This document shows, in pieces, positions 34,801 through 47,100 of a stretch of DNA of 64,000 nucleotides. The stretch is from Ustulina deusta (lineage: Eukaryota; Ascomycota; Sordariomycetes; Xylariales; Xylariaceae): NCBI GenBank assembly GCA_023159155.1, contig JAJNNX010000052.1, positions 1 to 64,000 of the forward strand. The letters run 5' to 3'. Every line of letters starts with the position of its first letter. The first letter of the stretch is position 1. A program made the translations under genes and the position numbers. Under the pieces are notes generated by a model. The model was not told the origin of the DNA. It saw only the letters and a list, made by a program, of their open reading frames with translations, and did not search any database.

Positions 34801-37212
34801 TCATTTCGAGTCCTTCTTCCAACTAAAGATCTTCGACAATGTAGCCGAATGACGTTTATTCTCGGGCGCCTTTGGAAGATGCTTGGGATCAACATCCCCA
34901 GCAGCTGTACCTTGTAGATGCGCCACGGCGTCCACCTGGGTAGAACCAGAATTATCGCTATCGGTGCGAAGACTGTCGCGAGATACGTTGCCACTACAAC
35001 AAGGCACGAGGACGCTGGTATCGTTCTTGCGCGTAGGCATGTCGAGAGCTGGGTTGCTCGTGAAGAAATCTGCCGGGCGTATGTGAAATTGATGAATCTC
35101 GACAGGCCTGTCAAGGTTAGTTGAATTGTCCAGGAAGCCCTCATCATCGTTTCTGCAACTTGGGTAGAGCACTTACATGACCGGCCAATCCTCAACCCTC
35201 GGGTTATGGGTGAGTCCAAACACATTCCAAACAACGGGACTACTGAGCTGTCCCGCTTCACTGCTCACAGACGGCTCGTCAACAAACCAGTCACCCCTTT
35301 CCACCATGGCTTTGACACCACCCTCTTCCTTCTTGCTTTGGTTAGTAAACTCTCCCGCTGCCCATAGCTCTTCGTCACGGTATCCCGTCACCCAGAGATG
35401 ATGTTTGGCATATGGTGCTCTCGCCGCTTGGGTGCTGTTATCGTCAGCGAGCATGAGTTGTGTGGCGTTGGGGATGAATTTGTATCCGACGTTCTTCCCA
35501 CTGACGGGGTTCTTCTTATTCACATTTTCCAGCTTCACCGTCCGGTTGAATTTAGGCTCAGCATCTGTGTACATGGCTTTTTCAACCCTCTGTCGTCGTA
35601 TTTCGTAGCCATTGCCGAATGGGTTGGTTTCTGGATTCATCGGGATAGGATGGCTCTCTTCCAACACCACGGCTGTGTCGGTGTTCCCGTATGAGTCGAC
35701 GCTCGGATCGATGCGCACCGCAAAAATGTGTTGATGGTTTTGAGCCAGGGCGCCAGGAAATACCACATTGCCATACCCAGATACCTTGCCGTCGTCTATT
35801 GGCACGATACTCACAATTCCAGTGGCCCGAGTTTCAACAGAGATAGCACCAGCGGTATCAAGCTTGTAGGCGAATACATACTCGTAATTCGCGAGAGTGG
35901 CTACGAATTGAATCACAAATTCCCGGAGTCGTGTAACTACTGCACGACCAGTCCGGAAGTTTGTGTGCTTCCACCCAATACCTGTACCATGTTAGTTACC
36001 GCGTTCTATTCGTATATGTATCCATCATGCATATTACCTACCGTTGTCTTGTTCATGCAGGCACACCACATTCGGAGCCGTCTCTGGCTTGCCTTCAGTA
36101 TCCGTGACGACGGTGCTCAGATAATGGATAGCACCGAGACAATCACATCCCAGTTTAAGATTGTTAGCAGCCCGTCCAATCCCACCATCTCCAAAGTCAA
36201 AGGCTTGCTTGCGCTGAAACGGTGGTCGTGGGTCGCCGTACGGAACTGTCATCTCCGAGAACGATAGACGGTATAGAATCGGCCTACCGTCATAGCACAC
36301 ATCATGTAGGACAGCACCCTCTCTTGGTGTAAACCCAATACGGAATCGCCACTTTTGCCACTCGATTAGATTATCAGAGTGGACTTTGAACGAGGCACCC
36401 TCGGGTTGTGTGATATCGATGGGTTTCAAGTCGGCACGCACTGGCTGATCGAGTAGTTCAGGCACGTATTCACCTGATGTTCCGCCGCGCTCGAAGAGTT
36501 TCTTAGGCTTGTCTGCCGGTGAAGAGGGGTACAGACTATCGCCGGTTCCTCCTGTTGCCAATCGATCAACCCTGATCATCTTTTTCGTAGCGAAATCCAT
36601 GACCGGAATGATGGGGAGCGGGTACGCATAATGGTTAGAATCGGGGTTTTTGTTAGCCGCATTACGAGCGTACACAAGACCTTGCATATACCGAGGAACA
36701 TCCTCGTCAGGGTCAAGCCCACCATATGGCCAAGGATCTATGGTGACAACGAAGCCTTCGGGTAGAGAGAACTCCGCTAGAGCTTCTTTAAACATTTCCG
36801 ATGATACACAGATATCGTGGAACACACCAAACTCCGCAGCTGTGTAACTGGTCTGACAGTAAGCGGGGAAGATTTTGCTGCGACTGATCTCTCCTGTGCC
36901 GACATCAACGATCGCCTCATTAAGCCGCGGTACGCCATCTTTGACTTGGTCAAATAACACAGTTACTTGTCTTGGGGGTGTGGCTGTGGGTGATTGTCCC
37001 TCATGCTCGGCAATGAGGAATTGGACAAGGTCGTCCTTCTTGGGTTCATTCAAATAGATGGATCTGAAAAAGAGGACGACGCCATCGCCACCTTGCTTCT
37101 CGACAACGGCATTCCGAGCCCGTAACAACTCGTCGTCTGTGAGAGGCCGTAATGGGTGAGGTGGCAGTTGGGATTCGACTGTCTGTTTCTGCTCCGTAGA
37201 CATCTTGGACAT
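34801..37212 (-). CDS. Copper amine oxidase
   Basis: Three exons, 37212-36042, 35981-35177 and 35107-34801, give 760 residues. Both introns (60 and 69 bp) have canonical GTAGGT/GTAAGT donors and CTAAC branch sites. The enzyme oxidises primary amines to aldehydes, releasing ammonia and hydrogen peroxide. The quinone cofactor precursor is Tyr423 in LANYEY. The catalytic base is Asp339 in AFDFGDGGIG, 84 residues earlier, as in characterised homologues. Copper ligands are His473 and His475 (NHQHIF) and His649 (GLTHNPRVEDWP). The chain then continues VMPVEIHQFHIRPADFF. No signal peptide is visible, and the C-terminus (WKKDSK) is not a classical peroxisomal signal. It may supply nitrogen from amines, a theme shared with the DUR3 gene 13 kb away. 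Confidence 0.95.
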
Positions 37213-38229
37213 CTAATGAGACGGCAATTGTTTGCAGTTCCGGATGGGGATGAAAAGTAACAAACTCTAAAGTCTGTATCAAGGATGGTATAAGATAAAT
37301 ACCTCTCAGTCTTTAAATACCTCCCTATATTAAGGTAGCCTCCTATATCGCGGCAAGCTAATCATTCAACTGCTGCCCAAATTGAAGATGAGGTAGGTAG
37401 AAGGGTAGCCTTGATAAGCCTACCCAGTACATATCGAGCTACATGCTTAGTACTTAACTTAATATGACAATGGGACTAGCGAAACCTATTGATAGGCCAC
37501 ATGTCGTCGTGCGGCAACAGGACAACCGGAAAAGTACATTACTCGTCCTATTTAGACAATGCATGTGGGGTGCTGCATGAGCTACATTTGGCTGACTGGC
37601 AAGCGCTTCAATAATCTTATACCATCGGCGCTGGATCCTAGCTCTTTCAGGCAAGTCCTTGCGAGTCGACATCCGAAACACGGCGCTAGTACAGATAACC
37701 CGGGGTTTGAAAGTCTCCGCTCACCGGACGCACTCTGGGCCATGCATGCCGAGATATCTATCTCCAGCATCCTCTCGATGCAGCCGACGACGTGAACATG
37801 AAGAATCACTTACGTCAACACACATGCGAACTTGACCGCCGTGCCTGGTTCTATCCGGGCCGCCTTGGTTACCCCACGCCGCATGCCACACACCGCGGGA
37901 TTTAATATGATGGAGGGTAGCAACTGGACACTTAGATAACAGTCGGATCTCGGCGGTCGTCGTCACTAATCGCCCCCGGGTTCATTGACCAATCATCGAA
38001 CGTTTCAATGCATGCATGGCTTTGTTCACATATCGCTAAAATCCCACCAAAACAAGTGTTGAGCCGCATCCATCACTTCCATCCGTCTTAGATCGGATAA
38101 GAACCACAAAACAAAAGTGATCCGCAACGAGAACTCAGTCTAGATATATAAGCGATACAGCTTAGGTATTTCCGCTGTACATATTACCTGTGTGTTTAAT
38201 AATCGGAGTTTTATGCAAGGGTTATACTG

Positions 38230-38335
38230 AAACCTTGGATTGACTGAGGGGAAAACTAGGTACCTAGTAATTAGTCTTGCAAATTAGAAAGTGGTTCCAA
38301 AGTTGATACTCTACCTAAAGTCGATGCCGCCGAAG
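38230..38335. repeat. Dispersed intergenic repeat segment
   Basis: This segment shares AACCTTGRRTT, GGGAAAAC.AGGTA, TAGTCT and GTGGTTCCAAAGTYGAT with 20545-20632, in the same order and with gaps. Each copy has two AAAGTYGATGCC-like units. It may be an old LTR or MITE remnant. Confidence 0.4.
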
Positions 38336-38401
38336 CATAATTCTACTGGGAATATTCAGTTTCCTGTGTTTGTTATCCATGAAAGAGGAAGAAGAGGAAA
38401 A

Positions 38402-38402
<1 letters not shown>

Positions 38403-38435
<33 letters not shown>

Positions 38436-38436
38436 G
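38403..38436. repeat. GA microsatellite
   Basis: A GA repeat of about 34 bp with one AAAG interruption, continuing into imperfect purine-rich sequence up to about 38466. Confidence 0.85.
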
Positions 38437-39018
38437 GACAAAGAAAGTGAGACAAAGAGAGAGAAGCAAGGTTACAAACTCCGAGATTACGTGTTCTCCC
38501 TTGCAACACCAAACCCTAACCTCGCCCCCAGCCCAGTAAATGTTGAAAACTGGGGGGACCCAAGATAAAGTATGTAAGCATGCAATTAATTTATAAGGTT
38601 CGACATGGAGAATCTTGGGATTCCTGCACAATAACTTGTATTCATAACATTCAATGCTAGTAGATGTCTTTGCCGACCTCTTTTCCTAACGATCTATGTT
38701 GCTAGAGCGTGGCAGAATGAATGGGACAATGGATGTGGCTTACCAGACCACGAGATCCTCTCCAGGGGAAGTTGACTATCCGCCCCAGTGGCTGCATATG
38801 GGCAGCGGTTCGTCTGTGTGGCTGACACCCAAAAGGTTCAGAGAGTGCGAAGAAGCAATGGAGACGAAGTCAGTGATGTTGAGATACTAGCAGTGCCTGG
38901 CAACATGCCATGAGCCCAAGAAAATGTTCGCGCGAAAGCAGAAGACTGCAGTATTGTTAAAAACAGCAGAGATTGAACAGTAAGCATTGATTTTGTTGTA
39001 GGGACGGTTTTAATTGAA

Positions 39019-40375
39019 GTGGTGTCACGTTCGTGCCGTGTCTCTTTCCTAGCTCAAATCAAGAAATGTCTCATATGGCGCCCTCTCATACACATCGCGC
39101 TACCTACGAGTATTGGTGCGAATCTATACGACGCTTTCTGGCACTTCATGTCCGAAAAAGACCAGATTCCAAAATACCTCTGGATAGATTCTCTCTGTAT
39201 TAATCAGAGACCGTGAAGAGAAGGCTGACGAGATGCGCAAAATGGGCGACATATATCTTGGAGCTGAGCTTGTTCTTGTTTAGCTCAGCACTGTCTCAGG
39301 CGTGGCTAGAAGTGCGTTTGATCGGTTTTGGCGGGCTTTGAGGAAAGATTCTTCAGGCGAAATCAGACTCGATGCCGGATATCCTAAAGCGGGCGTCGAT
39401 TTCCTCAGGAACGTCGACTGGTTCTATCGAGTCTGGACCTTTCAGGAAATTGCTCTTGCACGCAGCGCTCTAATTAGTCTTCTGCGGACCATTTTCTGTC
39501 CCCTGGCAAACTGTTATGAGTGAGTTCGGCGATGACATTGACGCGATCAAATATCTGAAGCAGATGGCGAGCTCGAAACGCCCAAAGACGCTACTCGAAC
39601 TACTCAGAGCAACAACAGGAATGCCACCGATCCGAGGGATAGGATTTATTCCATCCTGGGTCTCTATTCGGGATCCCAGGAACTGACCCCCAAATATGAT
39701 GTTAGCGTGGACCGTGTCTTTGCGGAAGCAGCAGTCGCAATTGCAAATGAAGAAGGACGCTTAACCTTTGATCGATCTAGAATTCCCGGCCTCTAGATAG
39801 CGCTTTTATGGGACCCTTAGCAAATGCTCCATCTCGCTCATGAATCATGGCTAAGATCCTGGATTCTTGACTGGAGTAAGTTAAAATTAGCAGATGGCGC
39901 AAATACTGACGAAGATATATTGTCCTACTCCGCTTTTCACTCTAGCTTCTAGATGGCCATCAGTTTTTCAGGAATAAATTTGGTTGCCCGGGGGCTGGTT
40001 CTCGGACACTGGGTACGGCTAGATCAAGGTGAAGTAGTCGACTGGCACTATAAAGGCAAAGGTGTGCTTTAGGGGTTCCCCAAGTGCGTAGCATTAGCGA
40101 CAACAGGGAAGACACGCTCCGGTAAATTTACCGATAATTGGCAGTTTGACGAGGGTGAGAAATCGCCAGCGTATTTTCTCTGTAGCGAGATACGCGATAT
40201 GCCCCTACGCCACAACGACGGAGCATGCTCTTGTTGCAGCGCCGATACGCAAGGAATGATGGAGTCCCTGAATTATTACATATATAGTACTTCCGTGGGT
40301 AGTAGGATGATTGATCCAGGGCCCTGTTCGTGCGGACGAGATGTTCCCGATACAGAGACTTGAGATTGGCTTTGC
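39019..40375 (+). pseudogene. Decayed HET-domain (heterokaryon incompatibility) gene
   Basis: Pieces of a HET domain can be read in order across several frames: PTSIGANLYDAFWHF, KYLWIDSLCINQ, ADEMRKMGDIYLGAELVLV, DWFYRVWTFQEIALARSAL and TDPRDRIYSILGLYSGSQ. These match the conserved blocks of fungal HET proteins, which trigger cell death after fusion of unlike strains. A one-base frameshift follows CINQ (about 39208). A TAG replaces the expected Trp after AELVLV (about 39281), and further stops occur near 39520, 39795, 39950 and 40070. The usual N-terminal YxALSYxWG block is missing. The Trp-to-stop changes fit RIP or ordinary decay. The sequence down to about 40720 may be the former C-terminus. 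Confidence 0.85.
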
Positions 40376-41362
40376 TTAATTTTCGGACGTGAAATCACTT
40401 CTAGTTATGCAACCAATTCAGGATGATTCAGATGGGAAACTGAAATTCGACATACGTCACATGTGTCCGAGTTTTAACGGAAATCCGCATCATTGGCAAG
40501 CTGAGAGCGTGATGGTGCAGTCACTTCTAGGGCAAGAAGAGCTGATGCCTCTGTTTCAGGCTTGCTCTCAGCGGCAGCGTCAGCAAATGCAAAGAGGATC
40601 CGTCCAACCCTATGGAATACCCGGTCCACGATTGGAAAAATGCCACCTGAATTGGATACCAACAACATTTGAGATGGTAGGTGAGATCAAGGAGGGAGGA
40701 ACCGCCCTGTCCTGAAGGTCATGATATTGGCTTGACCCACGACATAATGTTGGCAAGGATGGTTAAATGGAGTTCATGCGCGCTACTAGACCGCATTAAA
40801 AGCTACTGCCCTACTCCAATAGTCTGTTCAGTGTAGCGTGTTTGATTACAGGACTATATGCAGACGTCAGTATCAAGGAGACGCGTAATCACGGACTGGA
40901 AACAGGCTTCCTAGCTTCTAGTACATCAAGCTATGAAGTTCGACTTCGGTTGTTGTAACGAAACAATTTTCATGTCAATTGCTTTCCTGAATACTCGGCA
41001 CGAAGTAGTCTCCTGGCTCATTCTAGCGATCCGCAAGAAAGGCAACACAATAACCCTTTATTTCACTCCACTCGTTCCTCCTTCCGTTAAAAACGAGGGT
41101 ATACATGCCGATAATAAGATTGATTGCCTACAAGCTTGTTTCCTTTGATATGTATACTAGGCCGCTTCTACTACACCCACGTGGAAGATTTGTTGTTCAA
41201 ATGGTGGGAGAAAAAGTTGGTATCTTGTACAACGAAGAAGGGCGGATATGAGGTTGAGTTTTAGTCAACCCTCTTGAACTTTTCTGCCTTCTGATGTCTT
41301 TGGATTGATCAATATGAGAGGTTTATTCAAGACCAGCTTCTTGAGTAATATTAACACCGTGC
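40376..41362. other. Intergenic or pseudogene tail
   Basis: An open frame of 108 codons at 40389-40715 may continue the HET pseudogene but has no motif. The rest shows no gene. Confidence 0.4.
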
Positions 41363-42253
41363 CTACACCATATCATTGATAACACTTTCGAATTGCCGGT
41401 TACTTGTGTCAGCAAGTTCAGGCAGTTGTTCTGTTCCCTTCAACTCAGCAGGAGGCACCTCAAGCTCACAGACCTGCGTATCTTCTATCTCTTGCCGAGG
41501 AATGCAATCTGAGTGTAGCTGGGGCTTCTCATATGGGTCATGGAAACCAGACAGTCGTTTTCGGTGGCGGTACCAGAGAAAGCCTGGTAGAATGACGAGA
41601 AGAAGTATACCTGCGATGGAACCTACGGCTGGCCCAGCGACCCATGCTGGACCCCGGGAAGACGAATCTGAGCCTTCGGATGGGCTGTTGGTTGGGGAAG
41701 TCGAGGGACTCAAAGAAGTCTTCGAAGCTAGAGTGTGCTATCAGTATTCGATTGTTAAACCGACGCGAGGTGGATACATTTCTACATACAGCCAGACCAT
41801 GCAGTAGAAGAGGCGTTGAATATGGACGAAAGCGCAGTGCTTCTTATCGAACTTGGTACGTAGGTGGCGACACCAACAACCGTGCTGATTGGAATTGTCA
41901 AGGGGTGGTTGCTGATAGTAATCACCACGGAAGTAACGATTGCTGCAGGTAGTTCGATTCCTAATGACTGGCAGTATCCATCGAATGCTTGAAAATTGTT
42001 ATTCAAGGTAGCGGAAAGGTCGGGGGATGGATTCGTTTGTAGACATGCTAGGCAAGCAGTGTAATAATTAATGAAGGCAGAATCTGGATCGCAAATGGAC
42101 GGGTCCTTCCCAATAGCTTGGGCTGCTAGGAATGAAGCATCTACACACCGTGATCAGCCATATTTCTACACCAGAGGGGATACAATTATACGTACCGCAA
42201 TTATCATAGCAAACTGAAGAGTTATTGGCTTGACGGAGTATGATAGATAACAT
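41363..42253 (-). CDS. Single-pass membrane glycoprotein of unknown function
   Basis: Three exons, 42253-42196, 42140-41790 and 41727-41363, give 257 residues. The introns are 55 and 62 bp with GTACGT and GTATGT donors. The extracellular part has a cysteine-containing module (VCYDNC, SICDPDSAFINYYTACLACLQTNPSPD, GYCQSLGI) and a Ser/Thr-rich stalk. One membrane helix follows (GPAVGSIAGILLLVILPGFLWY), then a basic RHRKR stop-transfer and an acidic cytosolic tail. The layout matches a widespread fungal family of short wall/membrane proteins. The N-terminus (MLSIILRQANNSSV) is too short for a normal signal peptide, and an in-frame TGA lies four codons upstream. The start exon may therefore be missed or lost. 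A wall-sensor role is only a guess. Confidence 0.7.
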
Positions 42254-43532
42254 CGCAGTCAATCAATCAACGGGGGTCAACTTTCTCTTCGGAGAACTGG
42301 GTATCTCGATTGAGTAAAAACATGAGCAGATTTAAAAGGCTCCCATTTCACTAGCAGGGTCGAATGACCAACTTTCTTTTTAAGAATGGTCAACATCTAG
42401 CAGACTGACAAGGCATCCAGCCACCGGGGGAATGAGATTGCTCTCCCGAAAGGAGCACGCTTTACTGCCAGGTTCTCACATAGGCCATCCTCATTGATGT
42501 AATGTTGTGATCTGTTGTACTGCATGCTAATCGGCATTACCTAGTTGGCGGATTATGCGCTGTGATTGCGGTCACATTTTGGAGAATGTGGACCCTCATA
42601 TGCAGGCTGAGGAGAAGTTGCTAAACTTTGACAGACGATGCGCAGGAAGGAAGAGTGAAGAAGATTTTCGAGCTCTTTGACTAGCATTCATGATATTTGA
42701 ATATATGAATTCACCGTCGGAGTTGCTGAGATCAACCGATTAGAAGGAAGGAACTAGTTGAATGGCGTTGTAGATTTATGGTGTCAAGGGATATCGGTGC
42801 CCGTATACATTCGTCGTGAGTAGTCGTCGATTGGTATCGTCATAGAAGGCTTCTTCCCCTCCCCAGGCCCCCTACCTCCCTGTTCCTATGATAGGTAGGG
42901 CAATCTCTGACGGACAAAAGGTGGGCTGTGAGAAGGAGATTGGCTTAAGCAGTGGCGATTGATTGCAGAATAAAGGGTTACAATCATACAGAGCTTGGCG
43001 AGTCGAAACTCGGTTCGATGTCCCGCGTGCGTTTTCAACCTAGAGCCACGTCGATTGCCCAACCATTGATGCCGCACGCCGCTCAATAGGGGCAGCACTG
43101 GTTCCAACGTAGGAACTCTCATGTGTATAAGCACAGAGATGTGTAGATGGCGATGAAGCCAGGTATCAAGTGGTATTTGGAGGCCGCAGAACGATCTTCT
43201 TTTGAGGATGCCCGAACTTTTACGCAGTGTTCTTGATATGTACTATATACTGAATGGTCTTCGGGCGGAAATATAGGAAACCAAGACGAGCAGTCAATAG
43301 ATGTATAATTCAATTGACCTATTAATTCATATTCGTATGATCTGTAGTCTGTACAAGTCAATGATGTGTCCTTCCCATCGCAGCCGTTTGGGCACCCTGA
43401 TTGTAATGCTCTTGAGACCTACATTGACTTGGGGGCCATAGTGGGAAATGTAACGTCCGGGATTCTGTATTGCTTGGTGATAATGCTTCATGTATAAAAT
43501 ATTGTGATGGTATGATGGTTGAAGGTCGATAC
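42254..43532. other. Gene-free intergenic region
   Basis: About 1.3 kb with only short unsupported frames. The region before the candidate LTR shows no recognisable gene. Confidence 0.45.
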
Positions 43533-43783
43533 TGTTGGATTTGGCACATAGTTAATAGTGGTGAGGTGAGCAAAGTATGTGGGAAGATCACTTGGTTACA
43601 TAAGCATTATGGCTTAGCGACGTGGCTTAGTGAGTGTGGCTAGGGCCCCTCTACTAGAGAGCTTGTACATAAATGCCTCTCTATGAGAAAAATACAGGGC
43701 AGAGACACAACAATAGACAACTTGGAAGGCGATCTTGACAGCAATACAACTTGAAGGCACGCTCTATATCATTAAATCTGACA
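43533..43783. mobile_element. Candidate solo LTR
   Basis: The 251-bp segment starts TGTTGGAT and ends ATCTGACA, giving the TG...CA ends of an LTR. It is flanked by near-identical 5-bp sequences, GATAC (43528-43532) and GATAG (43784-43788). Inside, GAGCTTGTACATAAATGCCTC followed by GAGAAAAATACAGGG looks like the promoter and R region of Copia-type LTRs. No internal element sequence adjoins it. An alternative right end at CCTAACA (43797) lacks a matching flank. Confidence 0.5.
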
Positions 43784-44116
43784 GATAGTACCTAACAATG
43801 CTGTAACGGAAAGTGGAGTTATACCGGGGGATAGCGGGCCAAATACCCTAGCGCAGCAGACTACATGTACAGTACCTACCTAGGTATACGACGAACTTGG
43901 AGTTGAAAAAGAAACCAAGCTACTTCATACCAATTTTGTTGCTGTATGACGTTTTAATGAATTGTTTTTAATTCCATTTCCTTCTGTTATTCTTGTTCTC
44001 TATGAGGTATATTCAGATGCTCACCTAAACACTCCGAATACGGAGAGCTACAGAACGACAGCTCGTTGATATCCCGTGGAGCTCGTGGAAGACGCGAGAG
44101 CGATAGTCGTCTCGTC
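43784..44116. promoter_or_regulatory. Upstream region of the GH3 gene
   Basis: This 333-bp segment is the presumed GH3 promoter. It contains a GTACCTACCTAGGTATAC palindromic motif at about 43871-43888. Confidence 0.4.
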
Positions 44117-47100
44117 ATGGCTTATGAGAGGGTGAAGGAGGGGGAGAGCCGAGAGACCGAAGGACCTCCTTCCGATGTGCGCTACTCGTCCGACCTTGAT
44201 TCCGATATCGACGCGACCGAATATCTCCAAACCGCCCCCCTCACGAGTTCCAAAGCCTTCCAAACGCAGCCACAAACCCGCAGATTACGGAAGCCCTGCG
44301 GTGCGTGCTTCGCCGCCCGATCGACGCGATGCATCATCATCTCTCTCGCAGTTTTCGTGCTGGTCTGGCTGACCCTCGGCACCGGCGGCTTCTTCGCCTT
44401 CAAGAAATATAAACAAGCTCCCCCGGATGGCCTATCGCCACCTTGGTACCCGACCCCCAGAGGAGGAACCACGAAGAGTTGGGCTGAAAGTTATCGAAAG
44501 GCGAGCAAGATGGTGGCCAGAATGACGTTGCCCGAAAAAGTGAATATCACGACCGGGACGGGCTGGATGATGGGCCCAGCAGTTGGAAATACCGGCCCTG
44601 CCGTCCACGTTGGGTTTCCCTCCCTTGTTTTACAAGACGGTCCCTTGGGTATCCGTTTCACTGAAAATGCGACCGCCTGGCCTGCCGGCATCACCGTTGG
44701 TGCAACCTGGAACAAGGAGTTGATGTATCAATGGGGAAATGCTCATGCGGTCGAGGCGAGAGAGAAGGGCATACATGCTATTCTTGGTCCATGTATTGGT
44801 CCTCTCGGCCGAATGCCAGCAGGTGGTAGGAACTGGGAAGGGTTTGGAGCAGATCCATATCTTCAAGGGATTGCTGCGGAACGCTCTATCCGCGGCATTC
44901 AAGACGCGAATGTGATGGCGACAAGTATGTGATTTCTTTTTGTCTTGCACTCGAATCCATGAACTTCCCTTCCTCTTGTCTTGGCCTTGTGGTCCCTTTC
45001 ATCAGTCGTGCCAAAGAGTAGCGGGACTTTTACTCTCCCCCTCCCGATAAACTTGGACTTGGCGTAAATACTAATATTGTATGCTCCAGTCAAACACTTA
45101 GTCGCTAATGAACAGGAACATTTTCGACAGTCTTTCGAATGGGGGTTAGCTAATGCCCTATCCTCAAATATCGATGATAGGACCATGCATGAGTTGTATC
45201 TCTGGCCTTTCGGCAACGCCATCAAGGCTGGAGTCGCTTCAGTGATGTGTAGTTACAACATGGTGAACAATTCCTATGCATGTGGTAACTCCAAGTTGCT
45301 GAATGGTCTGCTCAGGGATGAGATGGGCTTTCAAGGCTTCGTAATGAGCGACTGGCTAGCTCAGAGAGGTGGTGTTTCAAGCGCACTAGCCGGGTTGGAT
45401 ATGACGATGCCTGGAGATGGGTTATTTTGGGCAAATGGCCAGTCGCTTTGGGGTCCAGAGCTGACCAAGTCCGTTCTAAACGGTTCCGTGCCTCTTGATC
45501 GGCTGAATGATATGGTCACGCGTATCGTTGCCGCCTGGTATCAAATGGGTCAAGACGATGAGAAGAAATTCGATCGTAATGGCCCGAATTTCTCTTCCTG
45601 GACCGATCAAGAAAATGGTGTCTTCGCCCCCGGGAGCCCGACGAAGCAAGAAGAACACAAAGTCAATGAATTTGTGAATGTGATAGGACACCATTCCACC
45701 TTGGCGCGACAGATTGCTGCGGAGGGAACTGTTCTGTTGAAGAATGAAGGATTGCTACCTATCACCCGTGATGGAAGCACCCCGAACAATGTGGCCAAGA
45801 CGCAGGGCTCGCCGTTGCGGATCGCTATTTTTGGTGAGGATGCAGGCCCTGGCGAGGGACCTAATTATTGCAAAGACCGTGCCTGTAATCAAGGTACCTT
45901 GGCCTCAGGTTGGGGATCTGGTGCTGTGGAGTTCCCGTATCTCATTTCACCTGATCAGGCTCTTCAGAAGGCATGGGATAGCAAACGAGTAAAAGTGACG
46001 ACGCATTTAACGAATACGCACGCTTTCGAGAAACAACCCGGCATACTTGAAGAAGCAGATATCTGTATCGTGTTCGCCAACTCTGATTCTGGAGAAGGTT
46101 ATACTTCTTGGGGCTCAGTGAAAGGCGACCGACCGGATCTGTTTCTACAAAAAGGTGGCGATGATTTGATCGTCAAAGTAGCCGAGGGTTGTCCCCAAGT
46201 GCTCGTTGTGATTCACACTGTCGGACCGGTTGTGATGGAACGATGGATCGACTTGCCTAACGTGAAAGCTGTGAGTAATTTTTGGATTAATATCCTTCCT
46301 GTTCTGGTCTCTTTCAGGACAGAAAACGTTTGTTTCGGGCCAAATCCATGTCATAATGGACAAGAGACAGGGACATTGGAAGATATCCATAAGTTTATTA
46401 GATGGCTATTCGAAAGTCTGTTGGACGAGATAGACAATCACTTCTTGACCCTGTCTCCTGTCTATGGGAAGCAAGGGCTTTGGAAGCTTCCAACGATTTT
46501 GAAAGCCTTCGGATCACGCTCAAACCGACAAATTACTAACCCCTTGTGTTAGGTAATCTTGGCCAACTTGCCTGGTCAGGAAAGTGGCAACGCCCTAGCA
46601 GATGTCATAATAGGCACTGTCAACCCCAGTGGAAAGTTGCCTTGGACAATTGGACGCACATTAGACGACTATGGTGAGGGCGGAAAAATCATGTACAAGC
46701 CGAATGCTCTCATTCCCCAACAAGACTTCAAAGAAGGCTTATACACGGATTATCGTTATTTTGACAAGTTCAACGTTGAGCCGCGATTCGAGTTTGGATT
46801 TGGATTGAGCTACACTACATTTCAATTCGCTAATGTTGTCGTCAAGCCAATAAAGACGAAGAGCGCATTGCCGGCTCCTCGGCCAAAGGATTTCGCATCG
46901 CCTCCTGAATACGACACTAACATCCCCGATGCAAAGGAAGCCCTCTTCCCTGCTGATATACGGAAGCTAGAGAAGTATGTCTACCCGTATCTCGACAGTA
47001 TCGATGGTATCGTATCTGATACGTATCCCTATCCCGATGGATATGACGTCGAGCAACCACTCTCCGGCGCTGGCGGAGACGAAGGAGGAAACCCAGACCT

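Larger units (their letters stand above)
37213..38695. other. Gene-free intergenic region
   Basis: About 1.5 kb without a supported gene. It holds the amine oxidase promoter, a dispersed-repeat segment at about 38230-38330 and a GA microsatellite near 38403-38436. Confidence 0.5.

Noticed and set aside
44066..44117. TTG at 44066 as start of the GH3 gene
   Set aside because: It is not an ATG; the first in-frame ATG is at 44117 and the upstream codons lack conserved content.
46271..46552. Coding reading of the second GH3 intron
   Set aside because: Although open, it interrupts the conserved GH3 segment between LPNVKA and VILANLPGQESG and has perfect splice signals.
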